This document shows positions 10,609-18,885 of a stretch of DNA of 64,000 nucleotides, piece by piece. The position numbers and the translations under genes are program-made. Under the pieces are notes generated by a model. The model saw only the letters and a program-made list of their open reading frames with translations, made no database searches and had not been told where the DNA came from. This stretch comes from Nocardioides conyzicola (GTDB lineage: Bacteria; Actinomycetota; Actinomycetes; Propionibacteriales; Nocardioidaceae): NCBI RefSeq assembly GCF_039543825.1, contig NZ_BAABKM010000002.1:2574133-2638132 (forward strand), in the 5' to 3' direction. The stretch's first letter is position 1. Each line of letters begins with the position of its first letter.

Positions 10609-11028
10609 ATGTTGATGCCCCGTCGTGTCAAGCACCGCAAGCAGCACCACCCCAAGCGGACGGGTGCGGCCAAGGGTGGGACGAAGCTCGCCTTCGGCGA
10701 GTTCGGCCTCCAGGCCCTCGAGGGTTCGTACGTGACGAACCGCCAGATCGAGTCGGCTCGTATCGCGATGACCCGCCACATGAAGCGTGGCGGCAAGGTC
10801 TGGATCAACATCTACCCGGACCGCCCGCTGACCAAGAAGCCGGCCGAGACCCGCATGGGTTCCGGCAAGGGTTCGCCGGAGTGGTGGGTCGCGAACGTCA
10901 AGCCCGGCCGTGTCATGTTCGAACTCTCCGGCGTCGACGAGAGCGTCGCTCGTGAGGCCATGCGCCTCGCGATGCACAAGCTCCCGCTGAAGTGCCGGTT
11001 CATTTCCCGTGAGGCAGGTGAATTCTGA
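10609..11028 (+). CDS. rplP: 50S ribosomal protein L16
   Basis: 139 residues. [17 protein letters not shown] and the block [25 protein letters not shown] are diagnostic (written here as one family signature in two parts: residues 45-53 and 54-68). L16 organises the A-site region of the large subunit. The ATG has a GGAGGCCTGAGCC site inside the end of rpsC; it overlaps rpmC by one base (TGATG). Confidence 0.99.
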   Translation: MLMPRRVKHRKQHHPKRTGAAKGGTKLAFGEFGLQALEGSYVTNRQIESARIAMTRHMKRGGKVWINIYPDRPLTKKPAETRMGSGKGSPEWWVANVKPGRVMFELSGVDESVAREAMRLAMHKLPLKCRFISREAGEF

Positions 11029-11288
11029 TGGCAGTCAAGTCTCACGAGCTCGACGACCTGAACGCTGTGGACCTCGAGTCCAAGCTGCGCGAGGCCAAGG
11101 AGGAGCTCTTCAACCTCCGTTTCCAGGCGGCCACTGGCCAGCTGGAGAGCCACGGCCGCCTGCGGACGGTCAAGAAGGACATCGCCCGGATCTACACCGT
11201 GGTGCGTGAGCGCGAGCTCGGCATCCGCCCCACCCCGGGCCACGAAACCGATGAGCAGCACAGCAACGAGGATGGTGACGCCAAGTGA
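11028..11288 (+). CDS. rpmC: 50S ribosomal protein L29
   Basis: 86 residues. The L29 two-helix hairpin is seen in [23 protein letters not shown] and [20 protein letters not shown]. About 15 extra C-terminal residues (acidic, His/Asp/Glu-rich: [13 protein letters not shown]) extend it beyond the classical 63-70 residues. L29 lies near the tunnel exit beside L23. Its stop overlaps the rpsQ start (GTGA). Confidence 0.98.
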   Translation: MAVKSHELDDLNAVDLESKLREAKEELFNLRFQAATGQLESHGRLRTVKKDIARIYTVVRERELGIRPTPGHETDEQHSNEDGDAK

Positions 11289-11554
11289 GCGAGCAGACCG
11301 CTGAGCGGAACGCCCGCAAGACCCGCGAGGGCCTGGTCGTCTCCGACAAGATGGACAAGACCGTCGTCGTGTCGGTCGAAGACCGCGTCAAGCACGCCAT
11401 GTACGGCAAGGTCCTCCGCCGGACCAGCAAGTACAAGGCGCACGACGAGAACAACGAGTGCGGCATCGGCGACCGCGTGCTCCTCATGGAGACCCGCCCG
11501 CTGTCCGCCACCAAGCGTTGGCGCGTCGTGCAGATCCTCGAGAAGGCCAAGTAA
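11285..11554 (+). CDS. rpsQ: 30S ribosomal protein S17
   Basis: 89 residues from GTG 11285 within the end of rpmC. Core pattern [17 protein letters not shown] and [18 protein letters not shown] with [14 protein letters not shown] identify S17, an early 16S rRNA-binding protein. After it comes a 73-base gap containing a small hairpin (CTCACG/CGTGAG, 11578-11592) before rplN. Confidence 0.99.
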   Translation: MSEQTAERNARKTREGLVVSDKMDKTVVVSVEDRVKHAMYGKVLRRTSKYKAHDENNECGIGDRVLLMETRPLSATKRWRVVQILEKAK

Positions 11555-11627
11555 CAACCCATTTCAGTTCGGCAAGGCTCACGTCCCGTGAGGGCCTGAG
11601 AACCAGCTCGACAACCAGGAGAAACTG

Positions 11628-11996
11628 ATGATCCAGCAGGAGTCGCGACTCAAGGTCGCCGACAACACCGGTGCGAAGGAAATCCTTTGCATCCGTGTTC
11701 TCGGTGGCTCGGGTCGGCGCTACGCCGGTATCGGCGACGTCATCGTCGCCACCGTGAAGGACGCGATCCCGGGTGGCAACGTGAAGAAGGGTGACGTCGT
11801 CAAGGCCGTCATCGTGCGCACCGTCAAGGAGCGCCGCCGCCCGGACGGTTCGTACATCCGCTTCGACGAGAACGCCGCCGTCATCCTCAAGACCGACGGG
11901 GAGCCGCGAGGCACCCGTATCTTCGGCCCGGTGGGTCGCGAGCTGCGCGAGAAGAAGTTCATGAAGATCATCTCGCTCGCGCCGGAGGTGCTCTGA
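11628..11996 (+). CDS. rplN: 50S ribosomal protein L14
   Basis: 122 residues, exact family length. Starts [18 protein letters not shown] and contains [16 protein letters not shown] and FDENAAVIL, all typical. L14 forms intersubunit bridges with h14 of 16S rRNA. Preceded by CAGGAGAAACTG, a good ribosome-binding site. The 73-base upstream gap could hold a second promoter, but I see no convincing one. Confidence 0.99.
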   Translation: MIQQESRLKVADNTGAKEILCIRVLGGSGRRYAGIGDVIVATVKDAIPGGNVKKGDVVKAVIVRTVKERRRPDGSYIRFDENAAVILKTDGEPRGTRIFGPVGRELREKKFMKIISLAPEVL

Positions 11997-11999
11997 CTC

Positions 12000-12365
12000 A
12001 TGGGCAAGAACAGCGTGAACATCAAGAAGGGCGACACCGTCAAGGTGATCGCAGGCAAGGACAAGGGTGCCGAGGGCAAGGTCATCCAGGTGCTCCGTGA
12101 GGAGCAGCGGGTGATCGTCGAGGGTGTCAACCGCATCAAGCGGCACACCAAGGTCGTCAACCAGGGCGGTCGCGCCGGCACCACCGGCGGCATCATCACC
12201 GCCGAGGCCCCGATCCACATCTCGAACGTGATGCTGGTCGAGGACGGCGGCGTGACCCGGATCGGCTTCCGCCGTGACGAGGTCACCAAGCGTCGTCCCG
12301 ACGGCTCGACCTACCAGGCTGAGCGCAGCGTTCGCATCTCGCGCAAGACCGGCAAGGAAATCTGA
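12000..12365 (+). CDS. rplX: 50S ribosomal protein L24
   Basis: 121 residues. The KOW motif near the start ([20 protein letters not shown]) and [22 protein letters not shown] at the end identify L24, an assembly initiator of the large subunit. Starts 3 bases after rplN and overlaps rplE by one base (TGATG), so expression is coupled. Confidence 0.99.
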   Translation: MGKNSVNIKKGDTVKVIAGKDKGAEGKVIQVLREEQRVIVEGVNRIKRHTKVVNQGGRAGTTGGIITAEAPIHISNVMLVEDGGVTRIGFRRDEVTKRRPDGSTYQAERSVRISRKTGKEI

Positions 12366-12940
12366 TGACCGAGACCTCTACCGCCTCCGCGGCGGTCACC
12401 CCGCGTCTGAAGACCCGCTACCGCGAGGAGATCCTCCCCGCGATCCAGGCGGAGTTCGAGATCGCCAACGTCATGCAGGTGCCCGGCCTGACCAAGATCG
12501 TGGTCAACATGGGTGTCGGCGAGGCCGCTCGCGACTCGAAGCTGATCGAAGGCGCGGTCAAGGACCTCACCGCCATCACCGGCCAGAAGCCGCTCGTCAC
12601 GAAGGCCCGCAAGTCCATCGCGCAGTTCAAGCTGCGCGAGGGCATGCCGATCGGCGCGCACACCACGCTGCGCGGCGACCGGATGTGGGAGTTCCTGGAC
12701 CGCCTGCTGTCGCTGGCGCTGCCCCGGATCCGTGACTTCCGTGGCCTGAACCCGGGCCAGTTCGACGGCCGTGGCAACTACACCTTCGGTCTGACCGAGC
12801 AGGTCATGTTCCACGAGATCGACCAGGACCGGATCGACCGGTCGCGCGGGATGGACATCACCATCGTCACGACCGCCACCAACGACGAGCAGGGTCGCGC
12901 GCTGTTGAAGCAGCTCGGCTTCCCGTTCAAGGAGAACTGA
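12365..12940 (+). CDS. rplE: 50S ribosomal protein L5
   Basis: 191 residues. [34 protein letters not shown], and [19 protein letters not shown] are characteristic of L5, which binds 5S rRNA and contacts P-site tRNA. A short Thr/Ala-rich N-terminal extension is present. rpsZ starts one base after its stop. Confidence 0.99.
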
Positions 12941-12941
12941 C

Positions 12942-13127
12942 ATGGCGAAGACCGCTCTCAAGGTCAAGGCCGCCCGCAAGCCGAAGTTCGCGGTGCGTGG
13001 CTACACCCGTTGCCAGCGCTGCGGCCGCCCGAAGGCCGTCTACCGGAAGTTCGGCCTGTGCCGCATCTGCCTCCGGGAGATGGCGCACCGCGGCGAGCTC
13101 CCCGGCGTGACCAAGTCCTCCTGGTAA
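12942..13127 (+). CDS. rpsZ: 30S ribosomal protein S14, zinc-binding type Z
   Basis: 61 residues, the short S14 form. Four cysteines (Cys24, Cys27, Cys40, Cys43) make the zinc ribbon CQRC-x12-CRIC. The C-terminal [14 protein letters not shown] is canonical. Actinobacteria often keep a second, zinc-independent S14 elsewhere under Zur control; this window shows only the zinc-dependent copy, in its usual spc position between L5 and S8. Confidence 0.98.
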
Positions 13128-13210
13128 TCACCTCTACACGCTGAAGGTCGCCCGGCCTCTCCTGCCACGCAGGGAGCCGGCGCGAAACCACGGCGAGAAA
13201 GAACCACATC

Positions 13211-13618
13211 ATGACGATGACAGACCCGATCGCAGACATGCTCACTCGTCTGCGCAACGCCAACCAGGCGTACCACGACGCGGTGTCCATGCCGTACAGC
13301 AAGCTCAAGCAGGGTGTCGCCGACATCCTCAAGCAGGAGGGCTACATCACGTCGTACGACGTGACGGAGCCCGCCGAGGGCGAGGTCGGCAAGACGCTGA
13401 CCATCACCCTGAAGTACGGCCGCAACCGCGAGCGTTCCATCGCCGGTGTGCGCCGCATCAGCAAGCCGGGCCTGCGGGTCTACGCCAAGCACACGGGTCT
13501 CCCGAAGGTGCTCGGCGGACTGGGCGTCGCGATCATCTCGACGAGCCAGGGCCTGCTGACCGACCGCCAGGCAAACCAGAAGGGCGTGGGTGGGGAAGTC
13601 CTCGCCTACGTCTGGTAA
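13211..13618 (+). CDS. rpsH: 30S ribosomal protein S8
   Basis: 135 residues. [19 protein letters not shown] and the C-terminal [19 protein letters not shown] are diagnostic; in most S8 the end is GGE-V-LAYVW, as here. S8 organises the 16S central domain and in E. coli represses the spc operon through its mRNA. The 83-base gap upstream contains an imperfect hairpin around 13150-13180 (CCGG outer stem). Confidence 0.99.
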   Translation: MTMTDPIADMLTRLRNANQAYHDAVSMPYSKLKQGVADILKQEGYITSYDVTEPAEGEVGKTLTITLKYGRNRERSIAGVRRISKPGLRVYAKHTGLPKVLGGLGVAIISTSQGLLTDRQANQKGVGGEVLAYVW

Positions 13619-13646
13619 CGACGAGACCGAGAAGGAGTAAAACAGC

Positions 13647-14186
13647 ATGTCGCGTATTGGCAAGCTCCCCGTCGCGGTCCCGTCCGGTGTCGACATCGCG
13701 ATCGATGGTCCGCTGGTGACGGTCAAGGGCCCCAAGGGCACCCTGTCCCACACCGTTGCGGAGCCGATCACGGTCGAGCAGGGCGAGGGCGTCCTCGACG
13801 TCAAGCGTCCCGACGACGAGCGTCAGAGCAAGGCTCTGCACGGCCTCACCCGCACCCTGGTCAACAACATGGTCGTGGGTGTGACCGAGGGCTACGAGAA
13901 GAAGCTCGAGATCGTGGGCGTGGGTTACCGCGTCCTGTCCAAGGGTCCGACCCAGCTGGAGTTCCAGCTCGGCTACTCGCACCCCATCACGTTCAACGCC
14001 CCCGAGGGCATCACCTTCACGGTGGAGACCCCGACGAAGCTCGGTGTCCAGGGCATCGACAAGCAGCTCGTCGGTGAGGTTGCTGCGAACATCCGCAAGC
14101 TGCGGAAGCCGGAGCCCTACAAGGGCAAGGGCGTTCGCTACTCGGGTGAGCACATCCGCCGCAAGGTCGGAAAGGCTGGTAAGTGA
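13647..14186 (+). CDS. rplF: 50S ribosomal protein L6
   Basis: 179 residues. [37 protein letters not shown] and the C-terminal [15 protein letters not shown] identify L6, which binds near the sarcin-ricin loop. A GAAGGAG site precedes the ATG at 13647. Ends 3 bases before rplR. Confidence 0.99.
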   Translation: MSRIGKLPVAVPSGVDIAIDGPLVTVKGPKGTLSHTVAEPITVEQGEGVLDVKRPDDERQSKALHGLTRTLVNNMVVGVTEGYEKKLEIVGVGYRVLSKGPTQLEFQLGYSHPITFNAPEGITFTVETPTKLGVQGIDKQLVGEVAANIRKLRKPEPYKGKGVRYSGEHIRRKVGKAGK

Positions 14187-14189
14187 CCC

Positions 14190-14573
14190 ATGGCGATCTC
14201 ACTTTCTAACAACAAGCACACCGCAGCGCGCACCAAGTCGCGCCTGCGTCGCCAGGTCCGGGGTCGCAAGAAGATCTCCGGGACCGCCGAGCGTCCGCGC
14301 CTGGTGGTCACCCGTTCCACGAAGCACATCACGGTCCAGGTCGTTGACGACCTGGTCGGGAAGACGCTGGCGTACGCCTCCACCATGGAGGCGGACCTGC
14401 GCGGCTTCGAGGGCGACAAGACGGCGAAGGCCAAGAAGGTCGGCGAGCTCGTCGCCGAGCGTGCCAAGTCGGCTGGTGTCGAGGGCGTTGTCTTCGACCG
14501 CGCCGGCAACAAGTACCACGGCCGCATCGCGGCACTGGCGGACGGCGCTCGCGCCGGCGGCCTGACCTTCTGA
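14190..14573 (+). CDS. rplR: 50S ribosomal protein L18
   Basis: 127 residues. [20 protein letters not shown] and the C-terminal [21 protein letters not shown] are diagnostic of L18, which binds 5S rRNA with L5 and L25. Basic N-terminal tail with [22 protein letters not shown]. Followed by a 39-base gap with an AGAGGAAGAG site before rpsE. Confidence 0.99.
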   Translation: MAISLSNNKHTAARTKSRLRRQVRGRKKISGTAERPRLVVTRSTKHITVQVVDDLVGKTLAYASTMEADLRGFEGDKTAKAKKVGELVAERAKSAGVEGVVFDRAGNKYHGRIAALADGARAGGLTF

Positions 14574-14612
14574 TCGCGATAGATACGAAGTAGAGAGAAG
14601 AGGAAGAGTCTC

Positions 14613-15233
14613 ATGAGCGGAGCCCAGCGCGGACAGCGTGGTGGCGGGCGCCAGGGGGGTCGTGACGATCGTCGCGGCGGCCAGGGTGCTGAGAAGACCG
14701 CCTACATCGAGCGCGTCGTCGCGATCAACCGTGTCGCCAAGGTCGTGAAGGGTGGTCGTCGCTTCAGCTTCACCGCCCTCGTGATCGTCGGTGACGGTGA
14801 CGGTCTCGTCGGTGTCGGATACGGCAAGGCCAAGGAAGTCCCGGCTGCGATCGCCAAGGGTGTCGAGGAGGCGAAGAAGAACTTCTTCCGCGTCCCTCGC
14901 ATCCAGGGCACGATCCCGCACCCGGTCCAGGGCGAGAAGGCCGCAGGCGTCGTCATGCTGCGTCCGGCCGCCCCTGGTACCGGTGTGATCGCCGGTGGCC
15001 CCGTGCGCGCCGTACTCGAGTGCGCCGGCATCCACGACATCCTGAGCAAGTCGCTCGGGTCGTCCAACCAGATCAACATCGTCCACGCGACGGTCGCGGC
15101 CCTGAAGATGCTGGAGCAGCCCGAGGCTGTTGCCGCTCGTCGTGGCCTGCCCGTCGAGCAGGTGGCCCCGGCTGCGCTCCTTCGGGCGCGGCTGGAGGTC
15201 CCGGCCGGGGTGTCCGAGGAGGTGTCGCACTGA
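14613..15233 (+). CDS. rpsE: 30S ribosomal protein S5
   Basis: 206 residues. A Gly/Arg-rich N-terminal extension ([18 protein letters not shown]) precedes the core with [19 protein letters not shown] and [15 protein letters not shown]. The C-terminal half has [17 protein letters not shown]5 acts in mRNA entry and decoding fidelity. The extension makes it about 35 residues longer than E. coli S5. Overlaps rpmD by one base (TGATG). Confidence 0.99.
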   Translation: MSGAQRGQRGGGRQGGRDDRRGGQGAEKTAYIERVVAINRVAKVVKGGRRFSFTALVIVGDGDGLVGVGYGKAKEVPAAIAKGVEEAKKNFFRVPRIQGTIPHPVQGEKAAGVVMLRPAAPGTGVIAGGPVRAVLECAGIHDILSKSLGSSNQINIVHATVAALKMLEQPEAVAARRGLPVEQVAPAALLRARLEVPAGVSEEVSH

Positions 15234-15415
15234 TGGCTCAGCTCAAGGTCCAGCAGAAGCGTGGCACCGTCGGCATCAAGGCCAACCAGCGCGAGACCCT
15301 GCGCACGCTCGGTCTCAAGCGGATCGGCGATGTTGTCGTGAAGGAAGACCGCCCGGAGATCCGCGGCATGGTCAACACCGTTCGTCACCTCGTGACGGTT
15401 GAGGAGGTCGAGTGA
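15233..15415 (+). CDS. rpmD: 50S ribosomal protein L30
   Basis: 60 residues, the right size. [20 protein letters not shown] and [22 protein letters not shown] follow the L30 pattern. The ATG at 15233 overlaps the rpsE stop. Longer upstream frames in the same phase are antisense/other-frame shadows of rpsE. rplO starts one base after its stop. Confidence 0.98.
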   Translation: MAQLKVQQKRGTVGIKANQRETLRTLGLKRIGDVVVKEDRPEIRGMVNTVRHLVTVEEVE

Positions 15416-15416
15416 C

Positions 15417-15857
15417 ATGACGCTCAAGCTGCACCACTTGCGTCCGGCTCCCGGCGCCAAGACCGCGAAGACCCGTGTGGGTCGCGGTGAGGGCTCGAAG
15501 GGCAAGACCGCGGGCCGCGGTACCAAGGGCACCAAGGCTCGCTACCAGGTCCCGGTTGCCTTCGAGGGTGGCCAGATGCCGATCCACATGCGTCTGCCGA
15601 AGCTCAAGGGCTTCAAGAACCCCTTCAAGGTCGAGTTCCAGGTCGTCAACCTCGACCGGATCAGCGACCTCTTCCCCGAGGGTGGCGCCATCGGCGTCGA
15701 CGACCTCGTGGCGAAGGGCGCCGTCCGCGACGGTCACCCGGTCAAGGTCCTCGGCCAGGGCGACCTGTCCGTGGCGGTCCAGGTGAGCGCCAACGCGTTC
15801 TCCGGCTCGGCCAAGGAGAAGATCGAGGCTGCCGGCGGCACCACGACCGTGGTGTGA
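15417..15857 (+). CDS. rplO: 50S ribosomal protein L15
   Basis: 146 residues from ATG 15417. The start [20 protein letters not shown] and the Gly-rich [21 protein letters not shown] are the L15 hallmark, followed by [19 protein letters not shown]15 is a late assembly protein of the large subunit. I reject the upstream in-frame ATG (six codons earlier, inside rpmD) because homology starts at MTLKL. It ends the run of spc ribosomal genes before a terminator-like hairpin. Confidence 0.99.
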   Translation: MTLKLHHLRPAPGAKTAKTRVGRGEGSKGKTAGRGTKGTKARYQVPVAFEGGQMPIHMRLPKLKGFKNPFKVEFQVVNLDRISDLFPEGGAIGVDDLVAKGAVRDGHPVKVLGQGDLSVAVQVSANAFSGSAKEKIEAAGGTTTVV

Positions 15858-15884
15858 CGCGGGTTTGACCTGCTCCAGCATTCT

Positions 15885-15924
15885 GGGCGCGGTGGTCCTG
15901 CCGTACGGCAGGGCTGCCGCGCCC
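15885..15924 (+). terminator. Hairpin after rplO (terminator or attenuator)
   Basis: A two-part stem: GGGCGCGG (15885-15892) pairs with CCGCGCCC (15917-15924), and inside it CCTGCC (15897-15902) pairs with GGCAGG (15907-15912) over a GTAC loop. There is no T-run, as usual for high-GC actinobacterial terminators. It lies between rplO and the secY promoter. Confidence 0.6.
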
Positions 15925-15932
15925 GATGCGCA

Positions 15933-15962
15933 TTCTGGCCCCTCGAGGTCGCCTGTTAGGCT
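15933..15962 (+). promoter_or_regulatory. Putative secY promoter
   Basis: TTCTGG at 15933-15938 and TAGGCT at 15957-15962, 18 bases apart; the latter fits the actinobacterial TANNNT -10 box. It would give secY-adk-map their own promoter downstream of the rplO hairpin. Confidence 0.4.
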
Positions 15963-16022
15963 TCACCGGGTCCTTGCGAGTGAGTCGCAGGGGCCGCTTC
16001 ACGCTTGGAGAAAGAGGATCTC

Positions 16023-17327
16023 GTGCTGAGCGCGTTCGCGAACGCTTTCCGGACCCCGGACCTGCGGCGCAAGCTGCTGTTCGTCCTGTTGATCATCGTG
16101 ATCTTCCGACTCGGATCCCAGATCCCGACCCCGGGTGTCGACGTCGCCAACGTCCGCACCTGCGTGGACCTCGCCAAGGAAGGCGACAGCGCCGGGCTCT
16201 ACAACCTGGTCAACCTCTTCTCCGGCGGAGCGCTGCTCCAGCTGACCATCTTCGCGCTCGGGATCATGCCGTACATCACGGCCAGCATCATCCTGCAGCT
16301 GCTCGTCGTGGTGATCCCGCGGCTCGAGGCCCTGAAGAAGGAAGGGCAGTCGGGTCAGACCAAGATCACCCAGTACACCCGCTACCTGACGCTCGGCCTC
16401 GCCGTGCTCCAGGCCACCGGCATCGTCGCGCTCGCGCGCTCCGGCAACCTGTTGGCGGGCTGCAACGAGAACCTGCTGCACGACGACGGGACCGCGACCT
16501 TCCTGGTCATGGTCGTCACCATGACCGCCGGCACGGCCGTGATCATGTGGCTCGGTGAGCTGATCACCGAGCACGGCATCGGCAACGGCATGTCGCTGAT
16601 GATCTTCACCCAGGTCGTCGCCGGCTTCCCCGCCTCGCTGTGGGCCGTCCAGCAGTCGAAGGGCTACTGGGTCCTCGGCGTGGTGCTCGTCATCGGCATG
16701 GTGATCATCGCGGCGGTCATCTACGTCGAGCAGGCGCAGCGCCGGATCCCGGTGCAGTACGCCCGACGGATGGTCGGCCGCAAGATGTTCGGCGGCAGCT
16801 CGACGTACATCCCGCTGAAGGTCAACCAGGCCGGCGTCATCCCCGTCATCTTCGCGTCGTCGCTGCTCTACCTGCCGGCGATGATCGTCCAGTTCAACCA
16901 GAACTCCAGCAACTCGGTCCTGGACTGGATCAACGCGCACCTCGTGCGCGGCGACCACCCGCTCTACATGCTCCTGTTCTTCGCACTGATCGTCTTCTTC
17001 ACGTACTTCTACGTCTCCATCACCTTCAACCCGCAAGAGGTGGCAGACAACATGAAGAAGTACGGCGGCTTCATCCCCGGGATCCGGGCGGGCAAGCCGA
17101 CCGAGGAGTACCTCTCCTACGTCCTGTCCCGCATCACGCTGCCGGGTGCTCTCTACCTCGGCCTCGTCGCGCTGATCCCGCTGATTGCCTTCGCCGTGAT
17201 CGGTGCCAGCCAGAGCTTCCCGTTCGGCGGCACCAGCATCCTGATCATGGTCGGCGTCGCGCTCGACACGGTGAAGCAGATCGAGAGCCAGCTCCAGCAG
17301 CGCAACTACGAAGGATTCCTCCGCTAA
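16023..17327 (+). CDS. secY: Preprotein translocase subunit SecY
   Basis: 434 residues from GTG 16023, preceded by AAAGAGGATCTC. Ten hydrophobic helices are visible. Diagnostic stretches: LLFVLLIIVIFRLGSQIPTPG (helix 1 and plug border), GIMPYITASIILQLL (helix 2b), GNGMSLMIF and FFTYFYVSITFNPQEVADNMKK. It is the membrane channel of the general secretion system with SecE and SecG. Its stop TAA overlaps the adk start by one base. Confidence 0.99.
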   Translation: MLSAFANAFRTPDLRRKLLFVLLIIVIFRLGSQIPTPGVDVANVRTCVDLAKEGDSAGLYNLVNLFSGGALLQLTIFALGIMPYITASIILQLLVVVIPRLEALKKEGQSGQTKITQYTRYLTLGLAVLQATGIVALARSGNLLAGCNENLLHDDGTATFLVMVVTMTAGTAVIMWLGELITEHGIGNGMSLMIFTQVVAGFPASLWAVQQSKGYWVLGVVLVIGMVIIAAVIYVEQAQRRIPVQYARRMVGRKMFGGSSTYIPLKVNQAGVIPVIFASSLLYLPAMIVQFNQNSSNSVLDWINAHLVRGDHPLYMLLFFALIVFFTYFYVSITFNPQEVADNMKKYGGFIPGIRAGKPTEEYLSYVLSRITLPGALYLGLVALIPLIAFAVIGASQSFPFGGTSILIMVGVALDTVKQIESQLQQRNYEGFLR

Positions 17328-17902
17328 TGCGCTTGATCATCATGGGTCCGCCCGGGGCAGGCAAGGGCACGCAGGCACGCTTCATCGCCGAGCACTTCAA
17401 GATCCCGGCGGTCTCGACCGGCGACATCTTCCGCGCCAACGTCTCCGAGGGGACGGAGCTCGGCCTCGAGGCCAAGCGCTACATGGACGCGGGCGAGTAC
17501 GTCCCGGACGAGGTCACGAACCGCATGGTGCGCAACCGCATCGACGCGCCCGACGCGGTGTCCGGCTTCCTCCTCGACGGCTACCCGCGGACGCTCTCGC
17601 AGGTCGAGGAACTCGACGGGATGATCAAGTTCACCGGCCACCAGCTCGACGCCGTCGTCTGCCTGACGGTGGACCAGGACGAGATCGTCGCGCGGCTGCT
17701 GCAGCGGGCGCAGGTCGAGGGTCGGGCCGACGACACCGAGGACGTCATCCGCCGCCGCCAGGAGGTCTACCTCGAGCAGACCGAGCCATTGATCGAGGTC
17801 TACCGCTCCCGTGGGATCGTCCACGAGATCGACGGCCTCGGCGAGGTCACCGAGGTCACCGCCCGGATCTTCGACGCGCTCGACGTCATTCCTGAGAGCT
17901 GA
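17327..17902 (+). CDS. adk: Adenylate kinase
   Basis: 191 residues. P-loop GPPGAGKGT at 7-15, then AVSTGDIFRAN, GFLLDGYPRT and the short lid ADDTEDVIRRRQEVYLEQTEPL. The lid is the compact type without a zinc-binding domain, as in mycobacterial Adk, hence shorter than E. coli Adk (214). It catalyses ATP + AMP to 2 ADP. Position between secY and map is standard. Confidence 0.98.
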   Translation: MRLIIMGPPGAGKGTQARFIAEHFKIPAVSTGDIFRANVSEGTELGLEAKRYMDAGEYVPDEVTNRMVRNRIDAPDAVSGFLLDGYPRTLSQVEELDGMIKFTGHQLDAVVCLTVDQDEIVARLLQRAQVEGRADDTEDVIRRRQEVYLEQTEPLIEVYRSRGIVHEIDGLGEVTEVTARIFDALDVIPES

Positions 17903-17917
17903 CCGGCGGCTGCCCTG

Positions 17918-18736
17918 ATGGGACTGCTGGACCGCGGCGTCGAGATCAAGGCGCCGGAGCAGATCGACCTCATGCGCAAGGCCGGCCTGGTGGTCGGCCG
18001 GACGCTCGAGCTGCTCCGCGGGCACGTGCGCGCCGGCGTCTCGACCGGTGAGCTCGACGGCATCGCGGAGGACCACATCCGCACCTCGGGCGCGACCCCG
18101 TCGTTCCTCGGCTACCACGGCTTCCCGGCCTCCATCTGTGCGTCGGTCAACGACGAGGTGGTCCACGGCATCCCCGGCGACCGGGTGCTCGCCGACGGTG
18201 ACGTCGTGTCGATCGACTGCGGCGCGATCGTCGACGGGTGGCACGGCGACGCAGCGATCACCGTGGCCGTCGGGGAGGTCCCCGCGGACCTGACCGCCCT
18301 GATGGACGTGACCGAGCAGTCGATGTGGCGCGGGATCGCCGCTGCGCACCTCGGCGGCCGGGTCACCGACATCTCGCACGCGGTGGAGCGCCACGTGCGC
18401 TCCCAGGGCTCCTTCGGCATCGTCGAGGACTACACCGGGCACGGCATCGGCTCCGCGATGCACCAGCCGCCGGACGTCCCCAACTACGGGAGGCCGGGCA
18501 AGGGTCCCCGCCTGGTCCCGGGTCTCGCCCTCGCCGTCGAGCCGATGATCACGCTCGGGACGAAGGAGACCGATCTCCTCGAGGACGAGTGGACCGTCAT
18601 CACCACCGACGGCAGCCGGGCCGCCCACTTCGAGCACACCTTCACGATCACTCCCGAGGGCACCTGGGTGCTCACCGCGCTCGACGGGGGAGAGCAGCAG
18701 CTGTCCGCGCTCGGCGTGCGTTTCGGCGGACGCTGA
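17918..18736 (+). CDS. map: Type I methionine aminopeptidase
   Basis: 272 residues. Metal ligands are visible in order: SIDCGAIVDGWHGDAAI (two Asp), YTGHGIGSAMHQPP (His), AVEPMITLG (Glu) and FEHTFTI (Glu). It removes the initiator Met from nascent proteins. Starts 15 bases after adk. In many actinobacteria infA follows directly; here a manganese riboswitch and four genes intervene. Confidence 0.98.
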   Translation: MGLLDRGVEIKAPEQIDLMRKAGLVVGRTLELLRGHVRAGVSTGELDGIAEDHIRTSGATPSFLGYHGFPASICASVNDEVVHGIPGDRVLADGDVVSIDCGAIVDGWHGDAAITVAVGEVPADLTALMDVTEQSMWRGIAAAHLGGRVTDISHAVERHVRSQGSFGIVEDYTGHGIGSAMHQPPDVPNYGRPGKGPRLVPGLALAVEPMITLGTKETDLLEDEWTVITTDGSRAAHFEHTFTITPEGTWVLTALDGGEQQLSALGVRFGGR

Positions 18737-18756
18737 CACCTGTGACAGGATGAGCC

Positions 18757-18851
18757 ACGCAGGGGGGAGTATTCCTTCGCTGCGGGTTCGTCAACACGAG
18801 TGAGAGCTCCGGGCCCGCGGGTCGCCTAGGCGGCGGAAGAGACCTCTGACG
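18757..18851 (+). promoter_or_regulatory. yybP-ykoY manganese riboswitch upstream of terC
   Basis: The leader matches the yybP-ykoY aptamer in order and spacing. P1 forms from CAGGGG (18760-18765) and CCTCTG (18843-18848). The conserved GGGGAGTA lies at 18764-18771, and loop 1 TTCGTCAACACG at 18787-18798. A small hairpin GAG/CTC followed by CCGGG is enclosed by TGCGGG/CCCGCGG, and the loop 3 side ends AGAGACCTCTG (18838-18848). This class binds Mn2+ by joining the two internal loops. The aptamer is immediately upstream of a TerC-family gene, the classic target. A hairpin GACGA-CTCG-TCGTC (18848-18861) and possible pairing of AGCTCC (18805-18810) with GGAGCT of the ribosome-binding site (18874-18879) suggest translational control. 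Confidence 0.85.
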
Positions 18852-18885
18852 ACTCGTCGTCCCCCCAACTGCAGGAGCTGTTCCC

